From positions 1 through 64,000 of the forward strand of contig SVUH01000004.1 of NCBI GenBank assembly GCA_015063335.1: a stretch of DNA of 64,000 nucleotides, in the 5' to 3' direction. Position 1 is the stretch's first letter. Every line of letters starts with the position of its first letter. This stretch comes from Oscillospiraceae bacterium. GTDB lineage: Bacteria > Bacillota_A > Clostridia > Oscillospirales > CAG-272. A program made the position numbers and the translations under genes. Under the pieces are notes generated by a model. That model had not been told where the DNA came from. It did no database searches and worked only from the letters and a program-made list of their open reading frames with translations. This document shows, one piece after another, positions 1 through 8,333 of this stretch.

Positions 1-73
1 GATTACGGGTGCCTTCTCATCAAAGAACACCTCCACAGGTGATACCTTCTGTGATGAGAAGGCACCCGTAATC
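1..73. repeat. 22-bp perfect inverted repeat at the window edge (probable assembly fold-back)
   Basis: Bases 1-22 are the exact reverse complement of bases 52-73. From base 23 the reading frame gives normal elongation factor G sequence ([18 protein letters not shown]). Bases 1-22 in the same frame give ITGAFSS, which does not fit the family, where a Gly-Leu pair normally precedes Lys-Asn. I infer the first 22 bases are a contig-end artefact, not biology. Confidence 0.75.
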
Positions 74-967
74 CTCGAATCTATGGAGTTCCCGGAGCCT
101 GTTATCCGTGTTGCTATCGAGCCTAAGACTCGCGCAGGACAGGAGAAGATGGGTATCGCTCTTGCAAAGCTTGCAGAGGAAGACCCCACGTTCCGTACCT
201 ACACAGATGAGGAGACCGGTCAGACCATCATCGCAGGAATGGGTGAGCTTCACCTTGAGATCATCGTTGACAGACTTCTTCGTGAGTTCAAGGTAGAGGC
301 AAACATCGGTAAGCCTCAGGTTGCATACAAGGAGACCATCAGAAAGCAGGTCGACCACGAGTGCAAGTACAAGAGACAGTCCGGTGGTTCCGGTCAGTAC
401 GGTCACGTCAAGATCATTGTCGAGCCCAACGAGGCAGGCAAGGGCTACGAGTTTATCGATATGGTCAAGGGCGGCGCTATTCCCAAGGAATACATTCCCG
501 CTGTTGACGCAGGTATCCAGGGCGCACTTCAGTCCGGTGTACTTGCAGGCTACAACGTAGTTGATATCAAGGTAACTCTTTATGACGGCTCTTACCACGA
601 GGTCGACTCATCCGAGATGGCGTTCAAGATCGCAGGATCTATGGCTATCAAGGAGGCTATGAGAAAGGCAGATCCCGTTCTCACCGAGCCTATGATGAAG
701 GTAACAACTATCGTTCCCGACGACTACATGGGCGACGTTATCGGTGACTTCAACTCTCGCCGCGGACAGATCCAGAAGATGGAAGCAGGCAACGGAGTTC
801 AGGAGATCCTCGCTTACGTTCCGCTCTCCGAGATGTTCGGTTACGCAACCGACCTTCGTTCCAAGACTCAGGGACGCGGTCTCTACTCCATGGAGCCCAG
901 CCACTTCGAGCAGGTTCCTAAGTCCATTCAGGAAGAGATCGTTAAGACTCGCGCTGCGAGAAATTAA
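23..967 (+). CDS. fusA: Elongation factor G, C-terminal part (5' truncated)
   Basis: EF-G is the GTPase that moves tRNA and mRNA through the ribosome. The frame is open to the left edge and ends with TAA at 965-967. About 314 residues remain, roughly the last 45 percent: the end of domain II ([19 protein letters not shown]), domain III ([14 protein letters not shown]), domain IV ([29 protein letters not shown]) and domain V ([19 protein letters not shown]). The GTPase domain lies outside the window. The first ATG in frame (base 83) is internal, not the start. tuf follows 180 bp later, the usual str-operon order. A palindromic repeat begins on the base after the stop codon. Confidence 0.96.
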   Translation, partial: KNTSTGDTFCDEKAPVILESMEFPEPVIRVAIEPKTRAGQEKMGIALAKLAEEDPTFRTYTDEETGQTIIAGMGELHLEIIVDRLLREFKVEANIGKPQVAYKETIRKQVDHECKYKRQSGGSGQYGHVKIIVEPNEAGKGYEFIDMVKGGAIPKEYIPAVDAGIQGALQSGVLAGYNVVDIKVTLYDGSYHEVDSSEMAFKIAGSMAIKEAMRKADPVLTEPMMKVTTIVPDDYMGDVIGDFNSRRGQIQKMEAGNGVQEILAYVPLSEMFGYATDLRSKTQGRGLYSMEPSHFEQVPKSIQEEIVKTRAARN

Positions 968-1060
968 CACACCTTTTTCGCGAAAAAGGTGTGCCAAAAA
1001 GCTTCACCAGGCAGGGATTATTAAATTTGAATTCAAAGTCATCTGCTGATGAAGAGGTTT
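968..1060 (+). repeat. Stop-adjacent palindromic repeat, copy A (after fusA)
   Basis: A perfect 26-bp palindrome (968-980 pairs with 981-993) starts right after the fusA stop codon. It is followed by a tail reading CCAAAAAGCTTCACC, then AGGCAGGGATTATTAAATTT and CTGCTGATG. The same layout and nearly the same tail occur directly after the gyrB stop at 29074. The palindrome sequence differs between the copies while its position and the tail are kept. No open frame fits. It could be a transcription-termination or mRNA 3'-end element, or a small palindromic mobile repeat. Confidence 0.7.
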
Positions 1061-1147
1061 TATAAGACCTTTAATTGAAAGGCAAACAAATTAAAAGCAA
1101 AAAATTAAAATAAAAAACAAATCTAATTTATACGGAGGATTTTTAAA

Positions 1148-2353
1148 ATGGCAAAGGCTACATTTGAAAGAACAAAGCCCCACGTAAACATTGGTACTAT
1201 CGGTCACGTTGACCACGGTAAGACCACTCTTACAGCAGCTATCACCAAGACCCTCGGTCTCGCTAACGGTAACGTTGAGTTCATGGCATATGACCAGATC
1301 GACAACGCTCCCGAGGAGAGAGCAAGAGGTATCACAATCAACACAAGACACGTTGAGTACGAGACTGAGAACCGTCACTACGCTCACGTTGACTGCCCCG
1401 GACACGCAGACTACGTTAAAAACATGATCACCGGTGCTGCACAGATGGACGGTGCTATCCTCGTTGTTGCTGCAACTGACGGTCCTCTTCAGCAGACCAG
1501 AGAGCACGTTCTTCTTGCTCGTCAGGTTGGCGTTCCCGCAATCGTTGTATTCATGAACAAGAAGGACCTCGTTGATGACGATGAGCTTCTTGATCTCGTA
1601 GAGATGGAGATCCGTGATCTTCTTTCTTCCTACGATTTCCCCGGCGACGATCTTCCTATCGTTCGCGGTTCCGCTCGTGACGCTCTCGAGTCCACCAGCA
1701 CGAACGTAAACGATCCCGAGTACGCTCCTATCCTTGAGCTCATGGCTGAGGTAGACTCTTACATTCCTACTCCTGAGAGAATGTCCGATCTTCCTTTCCT
1801 TATGCCCGTCGAGGACGTATTCTCCATCTCCGGCCGTGGTACTGTTGCTACAGGTAGAGTTGAGAGAGGTACCATCAAGGTATCCGACGTTGTTGAGATT
1901 GTTGGTCTCGATGACGAGAAGAAGCAGACCACCGTTACCGGTGTCGAGATGTTCCACAAGCTCCTTCCTCAGGCAGAAGCTGGTGACAACATCGGTGCGC
2001 TCCTTCGTGGTATAGCAAAGGACGAGATCGAAAGAGGTCAGGTTCTTTGTAAGCCCGGCTCCATCAACCCCCACACCAAGTTCGTAGGTCAAGTTTACGT
2101 TCTTACCGAAAAAGAGGGTGGACGTTCCAAGCCCTTCTTCGCAGGTTACCGTCCTCAGTTCTACTTCAGAACAACTGACGTTACCGGCGTAATCGAGCTT
2201 CCTGAAGGCGTTGAGATGTGCCGTCCCGGTGATAACGTTGATATGACTGTTGAGCTCATCAAGCCCATCGCTTGTGAGAAGGGTCTTCGTTTCGCTATCC
2301 GTGAGGGTGGTAGAACCGTTGGTTCCGGTGTCGTATCCGAGATCATTGAATAA
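1148..2353 (+). CDS. tuf: Elongation factor Tu
   Basis: EF-Tu delivers aminoacyl-tRNA to the ribosomal A site. 401 residues, close to the usual 395-400. The GTPase motifs are intact: G1 GHVDHGKTT near residue 20, the G2 region [10 protein letters not shown]3 DCPGH and G4 NKKD ([10 protein letters not shown]), followed by beta-barrel domains II and III, including [13 protein letters not shown]. The start is ATG with GGAGG about ten bases upstream. It is probably co-transcribed with fusA, though the 180-bp gap and repeat between them could alter stoichiometry. A strong terminator follows. Confidence 0.98.
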   Translation: MAKATFERTKPHVNIGTIGHVDHGKTTLTAAITKTLGLANGNVEFMAYDQIDNAPEERARGITINTRHVEYETENRHYAHVDCPGHADYVKNMITGAAQMDGAILVVAATDGPLQQTREHVLLARQVGVPAIVVFMNKKDLVDDDELLDLVEMEIRDLLSSYDFPGDDLPIVRGSARDALESTSTNVNDPEYAPILELMAEVDSYIPTPERMSDLPFLMPVEDVFSISGRGTVATGRVERGTIKVSDVVEIVGLDDEKKQTTVTGVEMFHKLLPQAEAGDNIGALLRGIAKDEIERGQVLCKPGSINPHTKFVGQVYVLTEKEGGRSKPFFAGYRPQFYFRTTDVTGVIELPEGVEMCRPGDNVDMTVELIKPIACEKGLRFAIREGGRTVGSGVVSEIIE

Positions 2354-2385
2354 TTTATAAATAGTCATTTATAAATGATTAAAAT

Positions 2386-2415
2386 AATGCCGCGGCGGAT
2401 AACCGCCGCGGCATT
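2386..2415 (+). terminator. Hairpin terminator after tuf
   Basis: A 13-bp GC-rich stem (2386-2398 with 2403-2415) closes an ATAA loop, 32 bases after the tuf stop. The following U tract is weak, so pausing or mRNA 3'-end protection is an alternative role. Confidence 0.8.
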
Positions 2416-2446
2416 TAATCAATATAATAGAATAAAAATAATTTGT

Positions 2447-2575
2447 TTTTGGGGATCGGTGAAATTCCGTACCGGCAGTAAAGTCTGCGAACGCCCGATC
2501 GATAGCGGCGCCGACAAGGTGAGATTCCTTGACCGACAGTTTCCGATATTTTCGGTAAAGTCTGGATGAGAAAAG
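2447..2575 (+). promoter_or_regulatory. FMN riboswitch (RFN element)
   Basis: The conserved RFN blocks are visible in order: GGGGATCGGTGAAATTCC, TACCGGCAGTAAAGTCTGCGA, the variable arm, then GGTGAGATTCC, GACCGACAGT and TAAAGTCTGGATGAGA. FMN binding to this aptamer lowers expression of riboflavin synthesis or uptake genes. It sits 60 bases upstream of the riboflavin transporter ribU, the expected target. Confidence 0.95.
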
Positions 2576-2609
2576 ATAAATTTAGGCGGGTAGTCCGTCC
2601 ATCTTTTTC

Positions 2610-2636
2610 TCCCCCCACAAGAAAGGGGATTTTTTT
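2610..2636 (+). promoter_or_regulatory. Expression-platform hairpin overlapping the ribU ribosome site
   Basis: TCCCC at 2610-2614 can pair with GGGGA at 2625-2629, followed by seven T (2630-2636) that run straight into the ribU ATG. The GGGG is also the only Shine-Dalgarno candidate (AGAAAGGGG, seven bases before ATG). The hairpin can therefore hide the ribosome site and may also terminate transcription. The mechanism is inferred from sequence only. Confidence 0.6.
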
Positions 2637-3353
2637 ATGTCAGGCACAAAGCTTGCAGCAAGCAGCATAAAAAAGCTTGTAATGATAGCACTTTTTTGCG
2701 CTTTAGCTTACGTAACTATGTTTGTTTTGCGCATCAAGGTATCTTTTTTAACCTTTGACGCAAAGGATGCCATAATAACTCTCGCGGGACTGTTGTTCGG
2801 TCCTCTTGCCTCGCTCGTTATATCGCTCACCGTTGCTCTTATTGAGATGATAAGCGTCAGCGATACGGGCTTTTGGGGCTTTTTGATGAACTTTTTGTCA
2901 TCCGCGGCATTCTCTTGCACCGCCGCGCTCATTTACAAATTCAAGAGGAGCATAAAAGGTGCGATCATTGGTCTTACCGCTTCCGTTTTTGTAACTACCG
3001 CGGTAATGATGCTACTTAATCTGATAATTACACCGATATATACGGGACAGCCGTCGTCCGTTATCGCGACTATGATACCGACCCTACTGTTTCCGTTCAA
3101 TCTAACAAAATCGGTTTTGAATATGGCGCTCGTGCTTATTCTTTATAAACCCGTTTCGAGAGCAATGAAAGCGGCAAAGGTGATCCGCGTAGCAGGGCTT
3201 GAAGCGACCGAAGCCGTTGATGATCACGCGCAATCCTCAAAAAAGTCTTCCGTGCTCACTTCCGTCTTAGTGCTTGGACTCGGACTTGTGCTTGTTGCCA
3301 TTTCGGTAACGGTATTCATTGTTGTGCTTGGCGGTCACTTCGCTCTTATCTGA
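2637..3353 (+). CDS. ribU: Riboflavin ECF transporter S component RibU
   Basis: RibU is the membrane subunit that captures riboflavin and docks on the shared ECF energy module (EcfA/EcfA'/EcfT, not in this window). 238 residues. The N-terminal 190 residues fit the family: a helix at 12-32, then the signature DAKDAIITLAGLLFGPLAS and four or five more membrane segments. After residue 185 there is a charged linker and one extra hydrophobic helix (about 205-235), longer than the usual 190-200 residues. The FMN riboswitch upstream supports flavin transport as the function. Confidence 0.9.
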   Translation: MSGTKLAASSIKKLVMIALFCALAYVTMFVLRIKVSFLTFDAKDAIITLAGLLFGPLASLVISLTVALIEMISVSDTGFWGFLMNFLSSAAFSCTAALIYKFKRSIKGAIIGLTASVFVTTAVMMLLNLIITPIYTGQPSSVIATMIPTLLFPFNLTKSVLNMALVLILYKPVSRAMKAAKVIRVAGLEATEAVDDHAQSSKKSSVLTSVLVLGLGLVLVAISVTVFIVVLGGHFALI

Positions 3354-3371
3354 TCACAAGGACAAAACGCG

Positions 3372-3400
3372 TTGACTTTTGCTCTAACGCGGTGTATAAT
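3372..3400 (+). promoter_or_regulatory. Sigma-A promoter for the small export protein
   Basis: TTGACT at 3372-3377 and TATAAT at 3395-3400 are separated by 17 bases, 37 bases upstream of the start codon. Confidence 0.8.
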
Positions 3401-3436
3401 ATTATGTGGACTTAAACAAAAGAAAGGACTGCATTT

Positions 3437-3940
3437 ATGTCTGAAGCGATACAACAATTTTTTCTTGAAACGGTCGGCCGTGAGTGGTGTGTGTTTTTCT
3501 GCTCCATGATCCCGATAATCGAGCTGCGCGGTGCCATTCCTATGGGTTGGGCGCTCGGCTTGCCTTGGTGGCAGACCTATATCATCGCAATTCTCGGGAA
3601 TATATTGCCTGTTCCGTTTATTCTTCTGTTTATCAATAGGATCATCAAATGGATGGCGGCATCAAAGGTCAAGTTTTTCAATAAATTCGCCAATTGGCTG
3701 CTTAACAAGGCGGAGAAGAACCGCGACAAAATAGAAAAATACGCTTTTTGGGGCGTTGCTATTTTTGTAGGTATCCCGTTGCCTATGACGGGCGCGTGGA
3801 CAGGCTCGCTCGTTGCCGCGGTTATCGATATGAAATTCTGGAAGGCGCTCTTGTCCGCGCTCATTGGAGTTGTGCTGGCAGGCGCACTGGTAACAGCCAT
3901 ATTCTATGGCGGCATTGACGGACTCATTTCGCTTTTCTGA
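3437..3940 (+). CDS. Small multi-drug export family membrane protein (COG2426)
   Basis: 167 residues, matching the Sm_multidrug_ex family in length and in the N-terminal motif PIIELRGAIPMGWALGLPWW. About four membrane segments are visible (18-40, 45-68, 100-128, 138-160), with a basic cytoplasmic stretch between the second and third. The family name is historical and real substrates are poorly established, so transport is a family-level guess. It has its own promoter and the next gene is under separate SAM control. The start is ATG with AAAGGA upstream. Confidence 0.82.
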   Translation: MSEAIQQFFLETVGREWCVFFCSMIPIIELRGAIPMGWALGLPWWQTYIIAILGNILPVPFILLFINRIIKWMAASKVKFFNKFANWLLNKAEKNRDKIEKYAFWGVAIFVGIPLPMTGAWTGSLVAAVIDMKFWKALLSALIGVVLAGALVTAIFYGGIDGLISLF

Positions 3941-3973
3941 TAGTAAATAAAAGTTTAAAACACGCGATCACTA

Positions 3974-4002
3974 TTGACAACCTTGTCGATGTGTGATACA
4001 AT
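3974..4002 (+). promoter_or_regulatory. Sigma-A promoter of the SAM riboswitch-metK transcript
   Basis: TTGACA at 3974-3979 and TACAAT at 3997-4002, 17-base spacing. Transcription would start near 4009, giving a leader of about 200 bases that contains the SAM riboswitch. Confidence 0.85.
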
Positions 4003-4046
4003 ATGTAGTGCAGAACAGATCAATAACGGATCTTGATCAATATTGT

Positions 4047-4182
4047 CTTATCAAGAGTGGTGGAGAGACAGGCTCTATGAAACCACGGCAACCTACCAAT
4101 ATGGAAAGGTGCCAATTCCAAGCAGATAAGAAGCATAAAGGGTGTATAACTCTGCTTGGAGCCTTTCCGAGCAGAGTTTTTT
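4047..4182 (+). promoter_or_regulatory. SAM-I (S-box) riboswitch with terminator
   Basis: The aptamer runs 4047-4130: P1 is CTTATC pairing with GATAAG, with the conserved AAGAGTGG, GAGACAGGCTCTATGAAACC, GGCAACCT and AAGGTGCCAATTCC blocks. A terminator follows: 13-bp stem 4148-4160 with 4166-4178 (one GT pair) and six T. When SAM is plentiful the aptamer forms and the terminator stops transcription before metK. Placement directly before SAM synthetase is the classical feedback arrangement. Confidence 0.97.
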
Positions 4183-4214
4183 GATAAAAATAAAGAAAAA
4201 TATAGAGGTTAAAA

Positions 4215-5396
4215 ATGAAAAAAGTATTGTTTACATCAGAGTCGGTAACCGAAGGACATCCCGACAAAATTTCCGACAAAATAAGCGACGCGATACTTGA
4301 CGAGATTCTCCGTCAGGATCCTATGTCGCGCGTGGCTTGCGAAACGTTTTGCACCACGGGCTTGGTTTCCGTTATGGGTGAAATAACCACCGAGGCTTAC
4401 GTTGACATTCAGACTATCGTAAGAAACACGGTTCGCGAAATTGGATACACAAGAGCAAAGTTTGGTTTTGACTGCGATTCTTGCGCGGTTATCAGCTCCA
4501 TTCACGAGCAGTCTCCCGACATCGCAATGGGCGTTGATAAGTCCTTTGAGGCAAAAGAGGGAACCGATAACGACGGTCTTGACACAGGCGCGGGCGACCA
4601 GGGACTTATGTTTGGCTATGCCTGCAACGAAACTCCCGAGCTTATGCCTCTTCCCATTTCCTTGGCGCACAAGCTTGCTCGTCATCTCACCGAGGTGAGA
4701 AAGAACGGCACTCTTGACTATCTCCGTCCCGACGGTAAGACGCAGGTGACCGTCGAATACCACGACGACGTCCCCGCGCGCGTTGATACCGTTGTCGTTT
4801 CTTCTCAGCATAGCGATTCTGTTTCTCTCGAGCAGATCAGAGCGGACGTTATAAAGCACGTAATAGAGCCCATCGTTCCAGCAAATCTTATGGATGCGGA
4901 AACAAAGATCTACGTTAACCCCACGGGACGCTTCGTTATCGGTGGACCTGCGGGCGACACGGGCCTTACGGGAAGAAAGATAATCGTTGACACATACGGC
5001 GGCTACGCGCGTCACGGCGGCGGAGCTTTCTCGGGCAAGGATCCCACAAAGGTGGACCGTTCTGCTTGCTATGCGGCGAGATACATAGCAAAGAACGTTG
5101 TTGCCGCAGGACTCGCGGATAAATGTGAGGTCCAGCTTGCATACGCTATCGGCGTGGCTCGTCCCGTATCCGTTATGATCGATACGTTCGGTACGGCAAA
5201 GATAGATGAAGCAAAGATAAGCGAGGCGGTTTTGTCACTCGTTGACCTTCGTCCCGCGGCTATCATCCGCGATTTTGACCTTCGCAAGCCTATCTATTGC
5301 GACCTCGCGGCTTACGGCCACATGGGACGCGAGGACCTCGGCGTTAAGTGGGAGGAAAGAGACCTCGCAGAAAAGCTTAAGGCTGCATTGATTTAA
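4215..5396 (+). CDS. metK: S-adenosylmethionine synthetase
   Basis: MetK makes SAM from methionine and ATP, releasing phosphate and pyrophosphate. 393 residues, a normal length. Family signatures are present: [18 protein letters not shown] near the N-terminus, [12 protein letters not shown] near residue 120, and the phosphate-binding [16 protein letters not shown] near residue 265. The start is ATG after AGAGG. Control is by the SAM-I riboswitch just upstream, so the product represses its own synthesis. A hairpin-rich repeat region begins right after the stop. Confidence 0.98.
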   Translation: MKKVLFTSESVTEGHPDKISDKISDAILDEILRQDPMSRVACETFCTTGLVSVMGEITTEAYVDIQTIVRNTVREIGYTRAKFGFDCDSCAVISSIHEQSPDIAMGVDKSFEAKEGTDNDGLDTGAGDQGLMFGYACNETPELMPLPISLAHKLARHLTEVRKNGTLDYLRPDGKTQVTVEYHDDVPARVDTVVVSSQHSDSVSLEQIRADVIKHVIEPIVPANLMDAETKIYVNPTGRFVIGGPAGDTGLTGRKIIVDTYGGYARHGGGAFSGKDPTKVDRSACYAARYIAKNVVAAGLADKCEVQLAYAIGVARPVSVMIDTFGTAKIDEAKISEAVLSLVDLRPAAIIRDFDLRKPIYCDLAAYGHMGREDLGVKWEERDLAEKLKAALI

Positions 5397-5406
5397 GGGG
5401 ATGCGC

Positions 5407-5510
5407 GTTACTTTTCTTGAACGAAAAGTAACCAAAAGAACTTTCCCAAGGTTTTTAGGTTCTAACCCACTCGAGTTGACCTTGAAAATTCGCAAGCGAA
5501 TTTTCAACCT
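5407..5510 (+). repeat. Palindromic repeat after metK, variant form
   Basis: GTTACTTTTC pairs with GAAAAGTAAC around TTGAAC, followed by CAAAAGAACTTTCCC. The fusA and gyrB repeats have the same layout and the gyrB copy is nearly identical in this part. A second perfect stem follows: 5482-5493 pairs with 5496-5507 around AA. The AGGCAGGGATTATTAAATTT tail of the other two copies is missing. Confidence 0.6.
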
Positions 5511-5583
5511 GCCGAGCCTATCCGTGTTGGTAAAATGTCGAACTCAACCGATTAAGTCAAACTTAAAAATTACATTCTCTTAA

Positions 5584-5701
5584 ACGGGATGCGGATTTGG
5601 TTAACCGTAGGAAACGGCACTCTCGAAGTCCCGTAAATCAAGTCAAAATAAAAATTAACAGCCGGAGGGGAGCGAGAAAATTTCTCTGCTCCCTCGGTTT
5701 T
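5584..5701 (+). promoter_or_regulatory. Structured recD2 leader with terminator-like hairpin
   Basis: The stretch before recD2 holds a possible closed structure (ACGGGA 5584-5589 with TCCCGT 5629-5634, enclosing CCGT 5605-5608 with ACGG 5614-5617). A long stem follows (about 5662-5678 with 5682-5697) ending in TTTT, 19 bases before the recD2 ATG. The last hairpin resembles an intrinsic terminator, so it may end metK readthrough or attenuate recD2. I recognise no known riboswitch class. Confidence 0.45.
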
Positions 5702-5719
5702 AAGAAAGGAGGTCGTTAT

Positions 5720-7975
5720 ATGTCCGAAAAAGAAAAGAATCTTTTTGGCGATGATGTCGCGGACGAAAGCACAGGAATGATAAAGCTTTCGGGAAGCATT
5801 GAGCATATCATATATCAGAATGAGGAAAACGGTTATACGGTAGCTGACTTCGGCACGGATGACGACGACCTCATAACAATAACAGGCATTATGCCCTACA
5901 TTGCCGAGGGCGATGCGCTTTGTGTGTATGGCGAATGGCGGCACAATCCAAAATACGGTCGGCAGTTTTCCGTTACGGAATATGAAAAATACATGCCCGC
6001 AAACGCGTCCGCGATATTGAGATATCTTTCCTCGGGCGCTATAAAGGGCATTGGTAAAAAAACCGCGGTCAAGATAGTTGAGCAATTTGGCGACGAAACG
6101 CTGGAGGTGCTTGAAAATCACCCCGATTGGTTGTCCGATATTCACGGAATAAGCCTCAAAAAAGCCAAGGAGATCTGCGAGGATTTCAAGCAAAAGGCGG
6201 GGATCCGCTCGGCAATGATGTTCTTCCGCGACTTTTTTGGAGCCGCCACCACGGTAAAGATATATAAGCGATGGGGATCCGCGTGCATTGACGTGGCAAA
6301 GGAAAATCCATACCGTCTTTGCGACGAGATAGACGGAATAGGCTTTGAGCGTGCCGACGGAATGGCGATAAAACTTGGACTCAATATGAACTCCACAGCT
6401 CGTCTTATGGCAGGAATTGCCCACGTATTAAAGCACAACGCGGCGCAAAACGGTCACGTTTGTCTGCCGCGCGAAAAGCTTGCCGCGGCTTCCGCAAGCT
6501 TGCTTGGCGCAAACGATGAAAGCATACAAATGGCAATTGACGATATGATAGCTATCCGCCGCCTTAAATATTCGGTTTTTGACGGTGTAACGTATCTTTA
6601 CGACTCATATGCGTACGATTGTGAAACGTATATTGCCCAAAAGCTCGATCTTCTCGACAAGATCTGCCCCTCTGTCGACGTAGCGGACGCAAATCTGTTT
6701 ATCGAACGGGAGCAGTCCAAGGTAGGCTTTGAGTATGCGCTTTTGCAAAAAAAGGCGATATATAGCGCGCTTGAATGTGGCGTCATGCTACTGACGGGAG
6801 GCCCCGGAACAGGAAAGACCACCATAGTCAAGGCGCTTCTCGATATTTTTAGCAGCATGGATATGAAGGTTGCACTGGCAGCCCCCACGGGTCGCGCGGC
6901 AAAGCGACTCAGCGAGGCAACGTCACACGAGGCAAAGACCATACACCGTCTGCTTGAATTTGAATACTCAACGGAAGCGGGAGAAAGATCGGGATTTCGG
7001 CGAAACGAAAACGACACACTTGAGGAGCACGTTATCATTATAGATGAGTCGTCCATGATAGATAATATACTGATGTGTAATCTTTTAAAGGCGATAAAGC
7101 CGGGTGCGCGTCTTATACTTATCGGCGACGCGGATCAGCTTCCAAGCATAGGCGCGGGCAACATACTTCGTGACCTTGTAGAGTCCGGAAAATTCGCAAC
7201 TATACAGTTAAACGAAATATTCCGTCAAGCGCAGGAGTCGCTTATAGTAACCAACGCGCACAGAATAAATCACGGCGATCTGCCTATACTTAACGTAAAG
7301 GATAACGATTTCTTTTTCTTGCCCCGAGCCACCGATGAGGATATCGCCATGACGGTGTCCGATCTTTGCCGAACCCGACTTCCAAGAACATACGGAAAAG
7401 AAACGGAGGGCGGCATACAAGTCATCTCTCCTTCCCGAAAGGGTACCGCGGGCACAGAGAATCTCAACGTTCTGCTCCAGAACGCGCTCAATCCCAAGTC
7501 GGATGATAAAAAAGAATACGTTCACCGCGACCGCGTCTTCCGCGAGGGCGACAAGGTCATGCAGATAAAAAACAATTACGAGCTTGAATGGTATCGCGAG
7601 GACGACAGCGAGGGAATGGGTATATTTAACGGCGATATAGGCACGGTCATAAAGGTGGATCACCTAAATCAATGCCTGCGAATATGCTTTGAAGACAGGA
7701 CCGTTAACTATGACTTTACTCTTCTTGAGGAGCTGGAGCATGCCTATGCAATAACAGTACACAAGAGCCAGGGCTGCGAGTATCCGTTCGTTATTATTCC
7801 TCTCTACAATGCTCCCATTATGCTTTTGACCAAGAATCTGTTTTACACCGCGGTTACCAGAGCAAAAAGAATGGTAATTCTTGTGGGTCGCGCAGAGGTC
7901 GCGCAAACGATGGTGCAAAACTCGCGCATCGGAGAGAGGTACACTTGCTTAAAGCAGAGGCTTTTGACATATTAA
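5720..7975 (+). CDS. recD2: RecD2-type ATP-dependent 5'-3' DNA helicase
   Basis: RecD2 is the RecBC-independent RecD-like SF1B helicase of Firmicutes, linked to DNA repair and replication-fork processing. 751 residues. Visible in order: N-terminal OB-like region (20-85), helix-hairpin-helix IKGIGKKTAVKIVEQFG (about 110), Walker A GGPGTGKTTIVK (about 360), Walker B IIDESSMID, and the C-terminal motif YAITVHKSQGCEYP. The start is the ATG at 5720 because AAGAAAGGAGG lies nine bases before it. An in-frame ATG at 5597 lies inside the leader structures and has no ribosome site. Confidence 0.93.
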   Translation: MSEKEKNLFGDDVADESTGMIKLSGSIEHIIYQNEENGYTVADFGTDDDDLITITGIMPYIAEGDALCVYGEWRHNPKYGRQFSVTEYEKYMPANASAILRYLSSGAIKGIGKKTAVKIVEQFGDETLEVLENHPDWLSDIHGISLKKAKEICEDFKQKAGIRSAMMFFRDFFGAATTVKIYKRWGSACIDVAKENPYRLCDEIDGIGFERADGMAIKLGLNMNSTARLMAGIAHVLKHNAAQNGHVCLPREKLAAASASLLGANDESIQMAIDDMIAIRRLKYSVFDGVTYLYDSYAYDCETYIAQKLDLLDKICPSVDVADANLFIEREQSKVGFEYALLQKKAIYSALECGVMLLTGGPGTGKTTIVKALLDIFSSMDMKVALAAPTGRAAKRLSEATSHEAKTIHRLLEFEYSTEAGERSGFRRNENDTLEEHVIIIDESSMIDNILMCNLLKAIKPGARLILIGDADQLPSIGAGNILRDLVESGKFATIQLNEIFRQAQESLIVTNAHRINHGDLPILNVKDNDFFFLPRATDEDIAMTVSDLCRTRLPRTYGKETEGGIQVISPSRKGTAGTENLNVLLQNALNPKSDDKKEYVHRDRVFREGDKVMQIKNNYELEWYREDDSEGMGIFNGDIGTVIKVDHLNQCLRICFEDRTVNYDFTLLEELEHAYAITVHKSQGCEYPFVIIPLYNAPIMLLTKNLFYTAVTRAKRMVILVGRAEVAQTMVQNSRIGERYTCLKQRLLTY

Positions 7976-8008
7976 AATATCAATATAAAAACACTCCTAA
8001 TTTCGCAA

Positions 8009-8083
8009 TTGCTCCTATATAGGTGCAGAAATTTATTTAGCCGAGTCTATAATAAAGCCAACGATTGCGCCCATAGCGGTGCA
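8009..8083. promoter_or_regulatory. Two related 19-bp imperfect palindromes (possible operators)
   Basis: TTGCTCCTATATAGGTGCA (8009-8027) and TTGCGCCCATAGCGGTGCA (8065-8083) share TTGC-CC-ATA-GGTGCA, with starts 56 bases apart. They lie just upstream of a broken XRE regulator, so they may be its former operators. No clear promoter is visible between them. Otherwise 7976-8098 holds nothing I can identify. Confidence 0.4.
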
Positions 8084-8098
8084 AGGCAAGGGGATATT

Positions 8099-8326
8099 AT
8101 GGATAAAATTATTTAAAAAGAGTAGGACAAAATGTCAAATTTCTGCGCGAGCAAAAGGGAATGACACAGGAATTGCTTGCGACACGGCTTCAGCTTGAGG
8201 GAATAGATATAACAAGAAGTGCCCTGGCAAAAACAGAGGTCGCGCAAAGACATCTATACGCTGACGAGCTTATAGCCATTAAAAAAACTCAACGTTACTT
8301 TTGACGAGATTTTGAATATCGAGTAG
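8099..8326 (+). pseudogene. Broken XRE-family helix-turn-helix regulator
   Basis: The central frame reads VGQNVKFLREQKGMTQELLA, then TRLQLEGIDITRSALAKTE and VAQRHLYADELIAIKK, a Cro/CI-type HTH. It resembles the intact 82-residue regulator at 40108-40356 (QFRKELKLSQKKLSDRLQLAG). Two shifts break it. One is near the start: the ATG at 8099 runs MDKII then stop. The other is an A7 run at 8281-8287, where removing one A restores LNVTFDEILNIE and a stop at 8324. Either a decayed gene or one hit by consensus errors. Confidence 0.7.
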
Positions 8327-8333
8327 GATTTTT

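Noticed and set aside
1091..2368. 425-codon antisense frame over tuf
   Set aside because: Shadow of a highly biased EF-Tu gene. No ribosome site and no recognisable protein.
4037..4279. Frames over the SAM riboswitch leader on both strands
   Set aside because: The conserved S-box and terminator explain this sequence; no gene needed.
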